Positions 27,739 to 36,985 of a DNA stretch of 64,000 bases are shown piece after piece. The stretch covers positions 119,521 through 183,520 of the forward strand of contig CASFNA010000012.1 of the NCBI GenBank assembly GCA_949295905.1. Reading direction: 5' to 3'. Below the pieces are notes generated by a model that had not been told where the DNA came from, searched no databases, and saw only the letters and a list, made by a program, of their open reading frames with translations. The first letter of the stretch is position 1. Each line of letters opens with the position of its first letter. A program made the position numbers and the translations under genes. Source of the DNA: an uncultured Prevotellaceae bacterium (GTDB lineage Bacteria; Bacteroidota; Bacteroidia; Bacteroidales; Bacteroidaceae).

Positions 27739-27740
27739 AT

Positions 27741-29501
27741 ATGGACAATCTGTATTATACGAATGAACGTCAAATATTGATTTTGATAGCCTTATTGAAG
27801 GCAAATGGTATTCGCAAAATAGTTGCTTCTCCAGGAGCGACAAACGTTACTTTTATTGGAAGTGTACAACAAGACTCTTTTTTCAAAATATATTCATGCG
27901 TAGACGAACGGTCAGCTGCTTATATGGCATGTGGTTTGGCTGCTGAATGTGGTGAACCTGTGGTTTTAACATGTACAGGGGCGACATCTTCTCGTAATTA
28001 TTTGCCTGGATTAACAGAGGCTTATTATAAGCATTTGCCTATACTTGCAGTTACATCTTCTCAGTTAACGGAGAGGGTTGGACATTTAATAGCCCAGGTG
28101 ATTGACCGTTCAGTTGTTGCACAAGATGTGGCACGGTTAAGCGTTTGTTTGCCAGTGATTAAAGACGAGAACGATGCTTGGGCATGTGAATTGAAAGTTA
28201 ATCAGGCCTTGCTTGCTTTGAAAAGACATGGTGGCGGTCCGGTTCACATCAATCTGGAAACGTCTTACAGCCGTGATTTTTCTGTAAAACAGTTGCCAGA
28301 GGTACGTGTTATTGATAGGATTACATTTCATGACGAGTTTCCTGCATTGCCTGATGGCCATGTTGCCGTCTTTGTGGGTTCACATAAAGTATGGACAAAG
28401 GATGAAACAGAGGTATTGGACAAGTTCTGTGCATCGCATAATGCGGTTGTCTTTTGCGACCATACCAGTGGTTATAAAGGGAAATATCGTTTCTTGTCAG
28501 CTTTGGTAAAGGCCCAGGCTTATAACCAGCCTGTACTTCCGAAGATAGAAACACTGATTCATATTGGTGAGGTTTCTGGAGATTATTATACACTCAGAAT
28601 TTCAGCGAAGCAAGTTTGGCGTGTTAGTGAGGACGGGGAGTTGAGGGACACTTTCAGAAAATTGCGTTATGTTTTTGAAATGCCGGAAAGCGCGTTCTTT
28701 TCTCACTATACGGATTCGGAAGTTTGTGACGACAGTTGTTTGGCTTTGTGTAAGAAAGCGTATGAAGAAGTGTATAGCCATATTCCGGATTTGCCTTTTA
28801 GCAATATTTGGATGGCGCAGCAGCTTGCACCATGCTTGCCTGAAAATTCGGTTCTTCACCTTGGCATACTGAATACGTTGCGTTCATGGAACTTTTTTGA
28901 AATACCATCATCAGTGTTGTCATATTGCAACGTTGGAGGGTTCGGCATTGACGGTGACATGTCGTCTTTGGTCGGAGCCTCGTTGGCAAATCCACAAAAG
29001 ATATATTTTTGCGTATTGGGAGACTTGGCGTTTTTCTATGACATGAACGTTATGGGGAATCACAATCTCGGCCATAATGTCCGTATAATGCTTGTGAATA
29101 ATGGGCGTGGAACGGAATTCCGTAATTACGACCACATGGCCAACATGTTTGGTGACGATGCCGATGCTTATATGGCTGCAGCCGGACACTATGGAAACAA
29201 ATCGAAAGACTTGGTTAAGCATTATGCCGAGGATTTAGGTTTTGAATATATGAGCGCTTCCTCAAAAAAAGAGTTCAATTCAGTCTATCAAAGATTTGTA
29301 ACGGCGGATGTGACCGATAAACCGATGCTCTTTGAAGTTTTTACAGATAGTAAGGATGAGAGCGATGCATTGCTTGCCGTATCTACATGTTTGAAGACGG
29401 ATAAAGATGTGAAGCATGAGAAAATGGTGGAGACTGCAAAGAAAGTATTGGGTGGAGGTTATAAGACTGTAAGTGATATATATCGTAAGTTGAAATCTTA
29501 A
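27741..29501 (+). CDS. ThDP-dependent enzyme, MenD/acetolactate-synthase-like
   Basis: A 586-residue thiamine-diphosphate enzyme. The catalytic Glu is Glu56 in CVDERSAAYMACGLA. The ThDP/Mg motif runs from Gly427-Asp428 (GDLAFFYD) to Asn453-Asn454 (LVNNGRGTEF), and this block is closest to MenD. No menaquinone genes are nearby; the setting suggests decarboxylation of a 2-keto acid or transfer of a two-carbon unit to make a polysaccharide precursor. I start it at ATG 27741, just after the SDR stop; an overlapping TTG is less likely. The fold is confident; the reaction is not. Confidence 0.8.
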   Translation: MDNLYYTNERQILILIALLKANGIRKIVASPGATNVTFIGSVQQDSFFKIYSCVDERSAAYMACGLAAECGEPVVLTCTGATSSRNYLPGLTEAYYKHLPILAVTSSQLTERVGHLIAQVIDRSVVAQDVARLSVCLPVIKDENDAWACELKVNQALLALKRHGGGPVHINLETSYSRDFSVKQLPEVRVIDRITFHDEFPALPDGHVAVFVGSHKVWTKDETEVLDKFCASHNAVVFCDHTSGYKGKYRFLSALVKAQAYNQPVLPKIETLIHIGEVSGDYYTLRISAKQVWRVSEDGELRDTFRKLRYVFEMPESAFFSHYTDSEVCDDSCLALCKKAYEEVYSHIPDLPFSNIWMAQQLAPCLPENSVLHLGILNTLRSWNFFEIPSSVLSYCNVGGFGIDGDMSSLVGASLANPQKIYFCVLGDLAFFYDMNVMGNHNLGHNVRIMLVNNGRGTEFRNYDHMANMFGDDADAYMAAAGHYGNKSKDLVKHYAEDLGFEYMSASSKKEFNSVYQRFVTADVTDKPMLFEVFTDSKDESDALLAVSTCLKTDKDVKHEKMVETAKKVLGGGYKTVSDIYRKLKS

Positions 29502-29518
29502 TCAAGCGAATAGTTCTA

Positions 29519-30682
29519 ATGAAGATTGGGATTCTGACACAACCTTTACGTTCGAATTATGGAGGTATATTGCAGGCTTACGCGTTGCAGCAAACATTAA
29601 TTCGTTTAGGCTATAATCCTATTGTGCTCAATAGGAACTTTGATTATCCGTCATTCAGGCTTTTCCTTTTGCGGTGTGTAAGCGTCGTTAAATGTGTGTT
29701 TCGTAAATATGCGTTAGGAAAAAGAAATATTAGGATTTCTAATCCGCTTTCCACGCATTATACGATTTATAAGGATGAATATTACGATAATGTTGAATTG
29801 CGACGTTTTACAAAGCGTCATATAAAAAGAACATGCGTACTGAGAAGTAGCAAGTTGTTAAAACTATATGTAAAGTTTAGTGGATTACGCTGTTTTATTG
29901 TTGGGAGTGACCAAGTATGGCGTGAAGCTTATTCACCATGTATTACGGATTATTTCTTGCATTTTCTGCCGAAGGTAGGGGGATATAAGAAAATATCATA
30001 CGCAGCTTCTTTTGGTATAAAAGAAGCTTATATATCGAAAGATAAGTTGTCTTTATGTGCGGAAGATTTAAAGAGTTTTGATGCCATATCTGTACGGGAG
30101 AGAACTGGAGTTGACATTGTGAATACAATAAGTGGGATGAATGCAGCTTTGGTTTTGGACCCAACGTTGTTACTGAAGGCGGAAGATTATTCTGTCTTGA
30201 TTGATTTTCAAGACAAGAAAAGCAAATCTGGCATTGTTTGTTATGTTCTCGATTCTGATGCTGACAAGCAGTCTATAATGAATGATGTGGCATTGTCATT
30301 TGGACAGAATACAACGTTGTTGTCGCTTTATCCTAAAGATTATAAAGGAAACAACGACAAGCTTGTTTCTGTTTCTAAATGGTTGTCTTCCATAGCTAAT
30401 GCCGATTTTGTAGTGACAGATTCTTTTCATGGTTGCGTATTCTCGGTGATATTCAAGAAGGATTTTATTGCTATAGCAAACCAAGATAGAGGTGTGGATC
30501 GTTTTTGTACCTTACTTAAAAGTTTGGAATTGACTGATAGATTGGTGTTTTCATATGATGAGTATGCGAAAAAGAAAAAGGCTTTGCTTGCAGAGGTAAA
30601 CTATTGTAAAGTGGAAGACAATTTGGAAGTATTAAGAGCAAATAGCATGTTTTTTCTGCGCGAATCTTTAAAGGGTTGTTAG
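29519..30682 (+). CDS. Polysaccharide pyruvyl transferase family protein
   Basis: A 387-residue PF04230-type protein, recognised by the start MKIGILTQPLRSNYGGILQAYALQ, the central FIVGSDQVWR, and FVVTDSFHGCVFSVIF, the family's typical histidine motif. Members transfer pyruvate from phosphoenolpyruvate to sugars as ketals, adding negative charge to the glycan; some act on other substrates. It lies after the SDR/ThDP pair and one base before a GT2 gene. Confidence 0.85.
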   Translation: MKIGILTQPLRSNYGGILQAYALQQTLIRLGYNPIVLNRNFDYPSFRLFLLRCVSVVKCVFRKYALGKRNIRISNPLSTHYTIYKDEYYDNVELRRFTKRHIKRTCVLRSSKLLKLYVKFSGLRCFIVGSDQVWREAYSPCITDYFLHFLPKVGGYKKISYAASFGIKEAYISKDKLSLCAEDLKSFDAISVRERTGVDIVNTISGMNAALVLDPTLLLKAEDYSVLIDFQDKKSKSGIVCYVLDSDADKQSIMNDVALSFGQNTTLLSLYPKDYKGNNDKLVSVSKWLSSIANADFVVTDSFHGCVFSVIFKKDFIAIANQDRGVDRFCTLLKSLELTDRLVFSYDEYAKKKKALLAEVNYCKVEDNLEVLRANSMFFLRESLKGC

Positions 30683-30683
30683 G

Positions 30684-31622
30684 ATGAATCCAAGTGTCTC
30701 AATTATAGTTCCAGTTTATAATACGGCGAAATACTTGCACCGTTGTCTTGATAGTATATTGCAGCAATCATTTAAAGATTTCGAGGTGCTGCTTGTGGAT
30801 GATGGAAGTACAGATAATTCAGGTGAAATTTGTGATGAATATGCTGCCAAGGATTCTCGTGTTAGAGTATTTCACAAAGAAAATGGAGGTGTGGCATCGG
30901 CGCGTGAATTTGGTATTGAAAATGCAGTTGGATTTTATTCTATTCATGTGGATTCAGATGACTGGATAGAAAAAAGAATGCTGGAGAGGATGTATGAGGA
31001 TGCACAGATATCTCATTGGGATGTATTGATTGCAGATTTTTACAATGATGATAAAGGTGAAACCATATATATTCGTCAACAGCCAAGTTCCTCTAATTCA
31101 GAACAGGTTTTAAAAGATATATTGCAGAATAAATTGTTTGGTAGTTTGTGGCATAAATTGATACGTCATAGTTTATATAGAGAATACAATATTCATTTTA
31201 TAAAAGGTGTCAATTATTGTGAGGATGTATTGGTTCTTGTTCAATTGTTGCAGCAGCCAGTGCGGGTAGGGTTTATTAATGAAGCATTTTATCATTATGA
31301 TTTTTCAAATACGAATTCTATAACCCGAAATTATACTGTCAACACTTTTCAAATGCGAAAGCAGTTTGTTTTTAAGTTAAAAGATTTATTGCCTGTATCA
31401 TATACGAATATAATAAAAGAGGTTGCTATAAAAGTTAAGAAAGAAGCGTTTATAGCAAAAGTTTTACCCAAGCAGGATTTTTTTAGTTTTGTGCCGATGT
31501 CAATGAAAGACATTGTGTTTTCTTCAGTCTTAGGGAAGAAGATCAAAATATGTATGTTGATAGCAAAATTTGGTTTTTATAATGTTTCTATGAAATTGTC
31601 TGTATTCATAAATGCGAAGTGA
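30684..31622 (+). CDS. Family 2 glycosyltransferase
   Basis: A 312-residue GT-A enzyme on the cytoplasmic membrane face. It has the nucleotide-binding start SIIVPVYNTAKYLHRCLDSIL, LLVDDGSTDNSG near 35-46, and the metal motif VDSDDW near 91-96. The C-terminal 100 residues are the variable acceptor region. It overlaps the pattern of the next gene closely. Donor and acceptor sugars are unknown. Confidence 0.88.
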   Translation: MNPSVSIIVPVYNTAKYLHRCLDSILQQSFKDFEVLLVDDGSTDNSGEICDEYAAKDSRVRVFHKENGGVASAREFGIENAVGFYSIHVDSDDWIEKRMLERMYEDAQISHWDVLIADFYNDDKGETIYIRQQPSSSNSEQVLKDILQNKLFGSLWHKLIRHSLYREYNIHFIKGVNYCEDVLVLVQLLQQPVRVGFINEAFYHYDFSNTNSITRNYTVNTFQMRKQFVFKLKDLLPVSYTNIIKEVAIKVKKEAFIAKVLPKQDFFSFVPMSMKDIVFSSVLGKKIKICMLIAKFGFYNVSMKLSVFINAK

Positions 31623-31624
31623 GT

Positions 31625-32299
31625 ATGATTCCTAAGATAATACATTATTGTTGGTTTGGAGGAAAGCCAAAGCCTCAAAAAGTTCTTGATTATATTGATG
31701 GATGGCGACGTGTGAATCCAGATTATGAAATCAAGGAATGGAATGAAACAAACTTTGATGTTAACTCTTGTCATTTTACAAAAGAGTCTTATGCTCTTGG
31801 TTGTTATGCTTTTGTTTCGGACGTGGCTCGAATATATGCTTTGATTCATGATGGAGGGATATATTTAGACACAGATGTGGAAGCTATAAAGCCTTTTGAT
31901 TCATTATTAAATGATGAATCTTTTATTGGGCTTGAAACTCCTTATCGTTTGGGTACAGCTTGTATAGGAGCCGTGAAAAAGTGCCAATGGTTGATAGATT
32001 TTTATTCTATTTATACGAATCCAAACAAACATCTGATAACTAAAAGAGGTGGAATTAGCGTCGTTCCTAATACAGTAGAACTTACTGCGTTTTTAGGAGA
32101 TAGATTCCCTAAAAATGATAACATTCGTATTTATGATGTCGATGTGTTGTGTGCTAAATTGTATTCGCATAATGGGGAATTGTATAAATCTGAACGTACG
32201 GTAGTTGTTCATCATTTTGCAGGCAGTTGGATAGACACAGGTAGAAGAGTTTATCCTTTATTTGAACGAATACGAAATTTGAAAGTAAGATATTTATAA
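31625..32299 (+). CDS. GT32-like glycosyltransferase (DXD sugar-binding family)
   Basis: A 224-residue capsular polysaccharide synthesis enzyme of the Gly_transf_sug/GT32 type. It begins MIPKIIHYCWFGGKP, the hallmark of the group, with the DXD motif DTD at residues 82-84 inside DGGIYLDTDVEA. I chose ATG 31625 because family members start at this MIPK; the in-frame GTG at 31619 overlaps the previous stop. A second homologue is at 42244. Confidence 0.88.
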   Translation: MIPKIIHYCWFGGKPKPQKVLDYIDGWRRVNPDYEIKEWNETNFDVNSCHFTKESYALGCYAFVSDVARIYALIHDGGIYLDTDVEAIKPFDSLLNDESFIGLETPYRLGTACIGAVKKCQWLIDFYSIYTNPNKHLITKRGGISVVPNTVELTAFLGDRFPKNDNIRIYDVDVLCAKLYSHNGELYKSERTVVVHHFAGSWIDTGRRVYPLFERIRNLKVRYL

Positions 32300-32312
32300 G
32301 TCAAACATATAA

Positions 32313-33374
32313 ATGAATTTTATGGAATTGAAAGATGGATTGTCTGGATTTATTAGAGCGAAGAATGAAGCTCAGTTTATAGAAGCCTGCATAGATTCTT
32401 GTATTGATGCTTTGGATGAGCTGATTATTGTTTATAATGATTGTACAGATGAGACACCGGAAATTGTAGAAAGAAAAAGAAAGCAATATCCGGATAAAAT
32501 AAAAGCGTATGAATATAATCACAATATATTATCACATAATCTGACTAAAGAAGAATTTGAGTATGCCATAAGTTTACCAGAAGATTCTCCACGTTTACAT
32601 AGCACTCAATGTAATTATGCTCTTTCTAAAGTGACATATAAATATGCAGTCAAGATAGATCCAGATCAAATATATTTTGCAGAGGAGTTGAAAAAATGGC
32701 GTGATGTATGTAGCGGAGATAATAAGATAATATGGAGACTTAGCTTCGTTTTAGGTTGGTTATTCATGGTTCATATATCTGCTTATCGTCGTATATCCGT
32801 AAGGAAAAGTAGACCTTGTTTGGAGATGCTGCCGCAATGGCTGGTTGATTGTTTTAAGAAGTCATACGAGGATTTTGCAAAATGGCAGTTGCAAAGAAAT
32901 AAGGTCGCTATTGCTATATCTGGAGTAAATGTGTTCTACGATAAAAAATGGTATATTCCTTTTGATAAATATAATGTTCATCCTCCATATAATGGAGCAA
33001 GCGATCATTTAATATTTCGAGTTACAAATAGAACTTTTTTTACTAGACTTTATGGACATGAGCAGCCTTATACGGTGATAGAGGTCTTTCATCAACCAAA
33101 TAGAATGATGTTTGCTGATACCCCTTTATGGTTTCATCAACATGCCAATAGAATACGTTGTTGGTCTAAAGTGAAAAAAGTAAAAGACGAGCATCCTGAA
33201 TTGTTCGTACCGATTGAAAAGTTTGTAAATATGACATACGAAGAGGTGAATGTAAAGATGGATCCTCAAGTAAATACTTTATTTCAACGTACTTCATTTG
33301 CATTGGTACATAAGATGGGGGTGGGTAATGTAAAAAAGTATTTAGGACTTTTAATGCTTAAACAGTTGAAGTGA
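32313..33374 (+). CDS. Glycosyltransferase family 2-like protein
   Basis: 353 residues. The N-terminus resembles the GT-A fold: GFIRAKNEAQFIEACIDSC, then ALDELIIVYNDCTDETPEI, and an acidic KIDPDQIYF motif near residue 110 that may be the DXD equivalent. The rest is not recognisable in detail. Its place among glycosyltransferases and its RAKNEA start make a sugar transferase likely. Its TGA overlaps the next ATG by one base. Confidence 0.7.
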   Translation: MNFMELKDGLSGFIRAKNEAQFIEACIDSCIDALDELIIVYNDCTDETPEIVERKRKQYPDKIKAYEYNHNILSHNLTKEEFEYAISLPEDSPRLHSTQCNYALSKVTYKYAVKIDPDQIYFAEELKKWRDVCSGDNKIIWRLSFVLGWLFMVHISAYRRISVRKSRPCLEMLPQWLVDCFKKSYEDFAKWQLQRNKVAIAISGVNVFYDKKWYIPFDKYNVHPPYNGASDHLIFRVTNRTFFTRLYGHEQPYTVIEVFHQPNRMMFADTPLWFHQHANRIRCWSKVKKVKDEHPELFVPIEKFVNMTYEEVNVKMDPQVNTLFQRTSFALVHKMGVGNVKKYLGLLMLKQLK

Positions 33375-34002
33375 TGAGTTTTAAAGAATCTTTGAGAAGA
33401 TGGAAAGATAGAAGTCTTTTATTGACATTTTTATATGAACATATTTATTTGAGATATGTGCTGAAGATAAAGTACAATGTGAAAATAAAAGATTATGGTA
33501 AGGGAAATAGTGTGTGGATACCTAGAAATACCAGATGTGATGATTTAAGGATTATTTTTAAAGGGAATAATAATGTTGTAAGGATTGGTTCAGGATGTGA
33601 ATTGAAAAACATGAATATGCTTTATATTCAAGATGATGGAAATGAATTGATAATTAATGATCATGTTATTTTTGACCAAGATGTTTCCTAGTGTTAGGTG
33701 AGGGTACTCGATGTGAAATCGGATTTGATAGTGGGTTGGCAAAAGGATGTAGAATTCGTACTTGTGATCAACATTTCATTTATGATCAATCAGGACAAAG
33801 AATTAATCCTTCTAAGAATGTATATATAGGAAAACATGTTTGGTGTGGTGCTTCTGTAATAATAATGAAAGGTGTTTCCATAGGGGATAATAGTGTTATA
33901 GGTATAGATTCAATGGTGACAAAGGATGTTCCTCCTAATAGTATAGCTGTTGGTAAACCTGCTAGAGTTATAAGAAGCGATATTTATTGGAAATATTATT
34001 AG
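33374..34002 (+). pseudogene. Frameshifted left-handed beta-helix acetyltransferase
   Basis: Two reading frames together make one WbbJ/Maa-type O-acetyltransferase. The first part (33374-33691) carries the N-terminal region and the first hexapeptide coils, ending at TAG after DHVIFDQDVS. The second part (33691-34002), one frame away, continues with GEGTRCEIG, the catalytic-His segment RIRTCDQHF, the coils IGKHVWCGASVIIMKGVSIG, and the ending VGKPARVI. One extra base near 33688 would join them. Either the gene is broken, losing polysaccharide O-acetylation, or the assembly has a single-base error. Separate function of two half-helices is unlikely. Confidence 0.8.
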
Positions 34003-34006
34003 TAAT

Positions 34007-34750
34007 ATGGTAAAAGTATACGTTATCAATCTTAAAACATCTACAGACCGGAAACAATATATAGAACATCTGTTAAGCCCATATCAGGACTTTGTGGATG
34101 TACATTATGTAGAGGCTGTGGATGGTAGGGTGCTTTCTGATGAGCAATTAAGTGAAGTGTGGAATCAGGAAGAAACATATAAGACATACGGTCGTTACAT
34201 GAAGGGTGGAGAGATTGGATGTTCATTGTCTCACCGCAAATGCTATGAGGAGATTTTGAAAAATGGTGATGATGTGGCGTTGATATTGGAGGATGATGTG
34301 GTATTCAAAGAAAATGCGGATATTAGGAAAGTTGTTTCAACTGTAGAAAAACTCTTATGTACGCAAAAGCCGATGATAGTTCTGTTGTCAGGAAGCTATT
34401 GGTTTTTTAAGGAAAAAAGTCTGCCAAGCGTGGGGTTTCAATTAGCTTCTGTTTTTGAGGCAATGGGTACTATGTCGTATATGATAAATTTGGCTGCGGC
34501 AAAAAGAATGATATCCATTGATAAGAAATATTTGGCAGATGATTGGTATCATTGGAGGGCTAATGGTATAAAAGTATATGCAGTTCGTCCTCATATTGCC
34601 GGTGATTTTGATTTGTTTGGGTCTGTTATTGCGGATCGTGAAGGTTGGAAACGCAAAAATCTGTCGTTTAAGAATAAATTACGTGCTTACTATCGTGGTG
34701 TCATCAGACGAGTTTTGGGGAAAACTGGTCATTGGGAGAAAAGAGAATGA
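34007..34750 (+). CDS. Family 25 glycosyltransferase
   Basis: A 247-residue LPS-biosynthesis-type GT25 enzyme, usually a galactosyl- or glucosyltransferase. Signatures: VYVINLKTSTDRKQ at the start, GCSLSHRKCYEEIL at 71-84, and ALILEDDVVF with the metal-binding EDD at 95-97. It follows the broken acetyltransferase and precedes Glf. Confidence 0.88.
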   Translation: MVKVYVINLKTSTDRKQYIEHLLSPYQDFVDVHYVEAVDGRVLSDEQLSEVWNQEETYKTYGRYMKGGEIGCSLSHRKCYEEILKNGDDVALILEDDVVFKENADIRKVVSTVEKLLCTQKPMIVLLSGSYWFFKEKSLPSVGFQLASVFEAMGTMSYMINLAAAKRMISIDKKYLADDWYHWRANGIKVYAVRPHIAGDFDLFGSVIADREGWKRKNLSFKNKLRAYYRGVIRRVLGKTGHWEKRE

Positions 34751-34781
34751 TTCTGCATTGAGAATATAAAATACCTATAGT

Positions 34782-35927
34782 ATGAAACGATATGATTATC
34801 TCATCGTTGGTTCCGGTTTGTTCGGAGCTACGTTTGCTTATTTTGCTCATAAACAGGGCAAAAGGTGTTTGGTGGTAGACAAACGCCAACACCTTGGTGG
34901 CAATGTCTATTGTGAAAATGTGGAAGGTATCAATGTGCATAAATATGGGGCGCATATATTCCACACATCCAATAAAAAAATATGGGATTTTGTCAACTCC
35001 ATTGTCGAGTTCAACAGATATACTAATTCGCCGGTGGCGAATTATCAAGGCAAGTTGTACAATCTGCCTTTTAATATGAATACGTTTTATCAGATGTGGG
35101 GGGTGGTTACTCCGGAACAAGCTCATGAAAAGATTGAAGCCCAAAGGCAAGAAGTGCTGGCGATGATGCGCGAGAAAGGTGGTTTGACCGAGCCTCGGAA
35201 TCTGGAGGAACAGGCTTTGACGCTTGTCGGAAAAGACATATACGAGAAACTGATTAAAGGTTATACGGAGAAGCAGTGGGGACGGAAATGTACCGAATTG
35301 CCGGCTTTCATTATACGACGTTTGCCGGTAAGGCTGATGTATGACAACAATTACTTCAACGATAAATATCAAGGCATACCTATTGGTGGGTATAACCGGT
35401 TGGTTTCCGGCCTTCTTGAAGGTGTAGAGACCAAGACTGGTGTTGATTTCTTTGATAATAGAGAATACTGGGAAAGCGTGGCGGACAAGATTGTCTTTAC
35501 AGGAAAGATAGACGAGTTTTATGACTATCGTTTCGGTAAGTTGGAGTATCGTACGGTTCGTTTTGAGACTGAAACATTGAATATAGCCAATTATCAAGGC
35601 AATGCCGTGATAAACTACACAGAGCGTGAAGTGCCTTATACCCGAGTGATAGAGCACAAACATTTCGAGATGTTCGGCCAGGATGTTTATGATGTGCCTA
35701 AGACTGTGATTTCCCGTGAATATTCCGTAGAGTGGACAGAAGGCATGGAGCCTTATTATCCCGTTAATGATGAACGGAATGGTGAACTGTACAAGAAATA
35801 CAAGTCGCTTGCTGACAATGAAAGCAAAGTGCTGTTTGGTGGAAGGCTGGCGGAATATAAATATTATGATATGGCTCCGGTTATAGAATCGGCGATAAAT
35901 AAGTTCACTTTAGAAACGGACGTTTAG
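34782..35927 (+). CDS. glf: UDP-galactopyranose mutase
   Basis: Flavoenzyme converting UDP-galactopyranose to UDP-galactofuranose, so the polysaccharide probably contains galactofuranose. The 381-residue protein has the FAD-binding start YLIVGSGLFGATFAYFAHKQ, the HLGGNVYCENVEG block, the substrate region KLYNLPFNMNTFYQMWG, and the conserved EKQWGRKCTELP. G+C is higher than in the neighbouring glycosyltransferases, suggesting a different origin within the mosaic locus. Confidence 0.95.
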   Translation: MKRYDYLIVGSGLFGATFAYFAHKQGKRCLVVDKRQHLGGNVYCENVEGINVHKYGAHIFHTSNKKIWDFVNSIVEFNRYTNSPVANYQGKLYNLPFNMNTFYQMWGVVTPEQAHEKIEAQRQEVLAMMREKGGLTEPRNLEEQALTLVGKDIYEKLIKGYTEKQWGRKCTELPAFIIRRLPVRLMYDNNYFNDKYQGIPIGGYNRLVSGLLEGVETKTGVDFFDNREYWESVADKIVFTGKIDEFYDYRFGKLEYRTVRFETETLNIANYQGNAVINYTEREVPYTRVIEHKHFEMFGQDVYDVPKTVISREYSVEWTEGMEPYYPVNDERNGELYKKYKSLADNESKVLFGGRLAEYKYYDMAPVIESAINKFTLETDV

Positions 35928-35935
35928 AAGAAGGT

Positions 35936-36967
35936 ATGGAACAGCAAAAACCTTTGATATCTGTCATTGTACCTGTATACAATGTGGAACAATATCTTGT
36001 GCAGTGTGTTGACAGCATATTGAATCAAAAATATGAGAACTTTGAATTGTTGCTTGTTGACGATGGGAGCACTGATAAAAGTGGGGAAATTTGCGATGTC
36101 TATGGGAAAAAAGACAAAAGGGTTCGTGTTTTCCACAAAAAGAATGGAGGTGTGTCTTCTGCCCGAAATGTAGGATTAGACAATGCCAAAGGGGAGTGGA
36201 TAGCTTTTGTGGATTCAGATGATATCGTTACGCCGAATTATTTGTCAGGGCTTTATTCTGATGTCAAATCTGATGTTGATTTGGTGATACAAAAATATTT
36301 TATTTTTAAGAATAGTCTTAGAGATGAACGTTCACCTGAAGCGATTAAAGAAACAGATGTTTATGATAAGTCTGATTTTCAAAAACTGATTGTAGAGCAT
36401 CGTTTGGACAAAAATGGTTATATATGCTCGAAACTTTATAAGCGGGAGTTTATACGAAATAACAACATAAGATTTCAAGAAGAGATATCTTTTTGTGAAG
36501 ATTATTATTTCCTTTTTCAATATCTGGATGTAATATATGGGAAAGTAGTCTGTTCTCCTGTAGCGAATTATCTTTATCGTGATAGAGAGAATTCATCAGT
36601 TCACATCGGTTTTAAAGATTTTGAAAAGGGATATTTTACTTATAGGAAGATAAAATCATTTATTCTATCTTTTGCGGTTAGGAATAATTGTAAGATTGAA
36701 GATTTTGATGTGGCTTATCTTTTACATAGGGCTATGATGACGGTAAAATCCACATCCCAGTTGCGGAGCATAGCTCCTGAGGATTGGGATTTCTTCCTTA
36801 AATATTTTAAGGTGTTTACCCGTAAGACGAAAAACGACCGTTGGATGGTCTGTCATTTTAAATCGCACCCTTTCATTTTGTTGACATATATAAAAGTTTG
36901 CCGTTCATTGAGGATTTTCTTGGCGCGGACAAATATGTGGGGAATTCTTGATGCCTTGAAAAAGTAA
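35936..36967 (+). CDS. Family 2 glycosyltransferase
   Basis: A 343-residue GT-A transferase: SVIVPVYNVEQYLVQCVDSIL, LLVDDGSTDKSGEICD near residues 41-56, VDSDDIV near 96-102, and a mid-protein CEDYYFL segment frequent in this branch. It starts 8 bases after glf. It could be the galactofuranosyltransferase by proximity, but the specificity is not readable. Confidence 0.88.
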   Translation: MEQQKPLISVIVPVYNVEQYLVQCVDSILNQKYENFELLLVDDGSTDKSGEICDVYGKKDKRVRVFHKKNGGVSSARNVGLDNAKGEWIAFVDSDDIVTPNYLSGLYSDVKSDVDLVIQKYFIFKNSLRDERSPEAIKETDVYDKSDFQKLIVEHRLDKNGYICSKLYKREFIRNNNIRFQEEISFCEDYYFLFQYLDVIYGKVVCSPVANYLYRDRENSSVHIGFKDFEKGYFTYRKIKSFILSFAVRNNCKIEDFDVAYLLHRAMMTVKSTSQLRSIAPEDWDFFLKYFKVFTRKTKNDRWMVCHFKSHPFILLTYIKVCRSLRIFLARTNMWGILDALKK

Positions 36968-36985
36968 TAAAATGATAGTATTCTT

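Noticed and set aside
33660-33691. Programmed ribosomal frameshift in the acetyltransferase
   Set aside because: There is a five-T run, but no proper slippery heptamer in the right frame close to the stop and no obvious downstream stem; a simple indel explains the data better.
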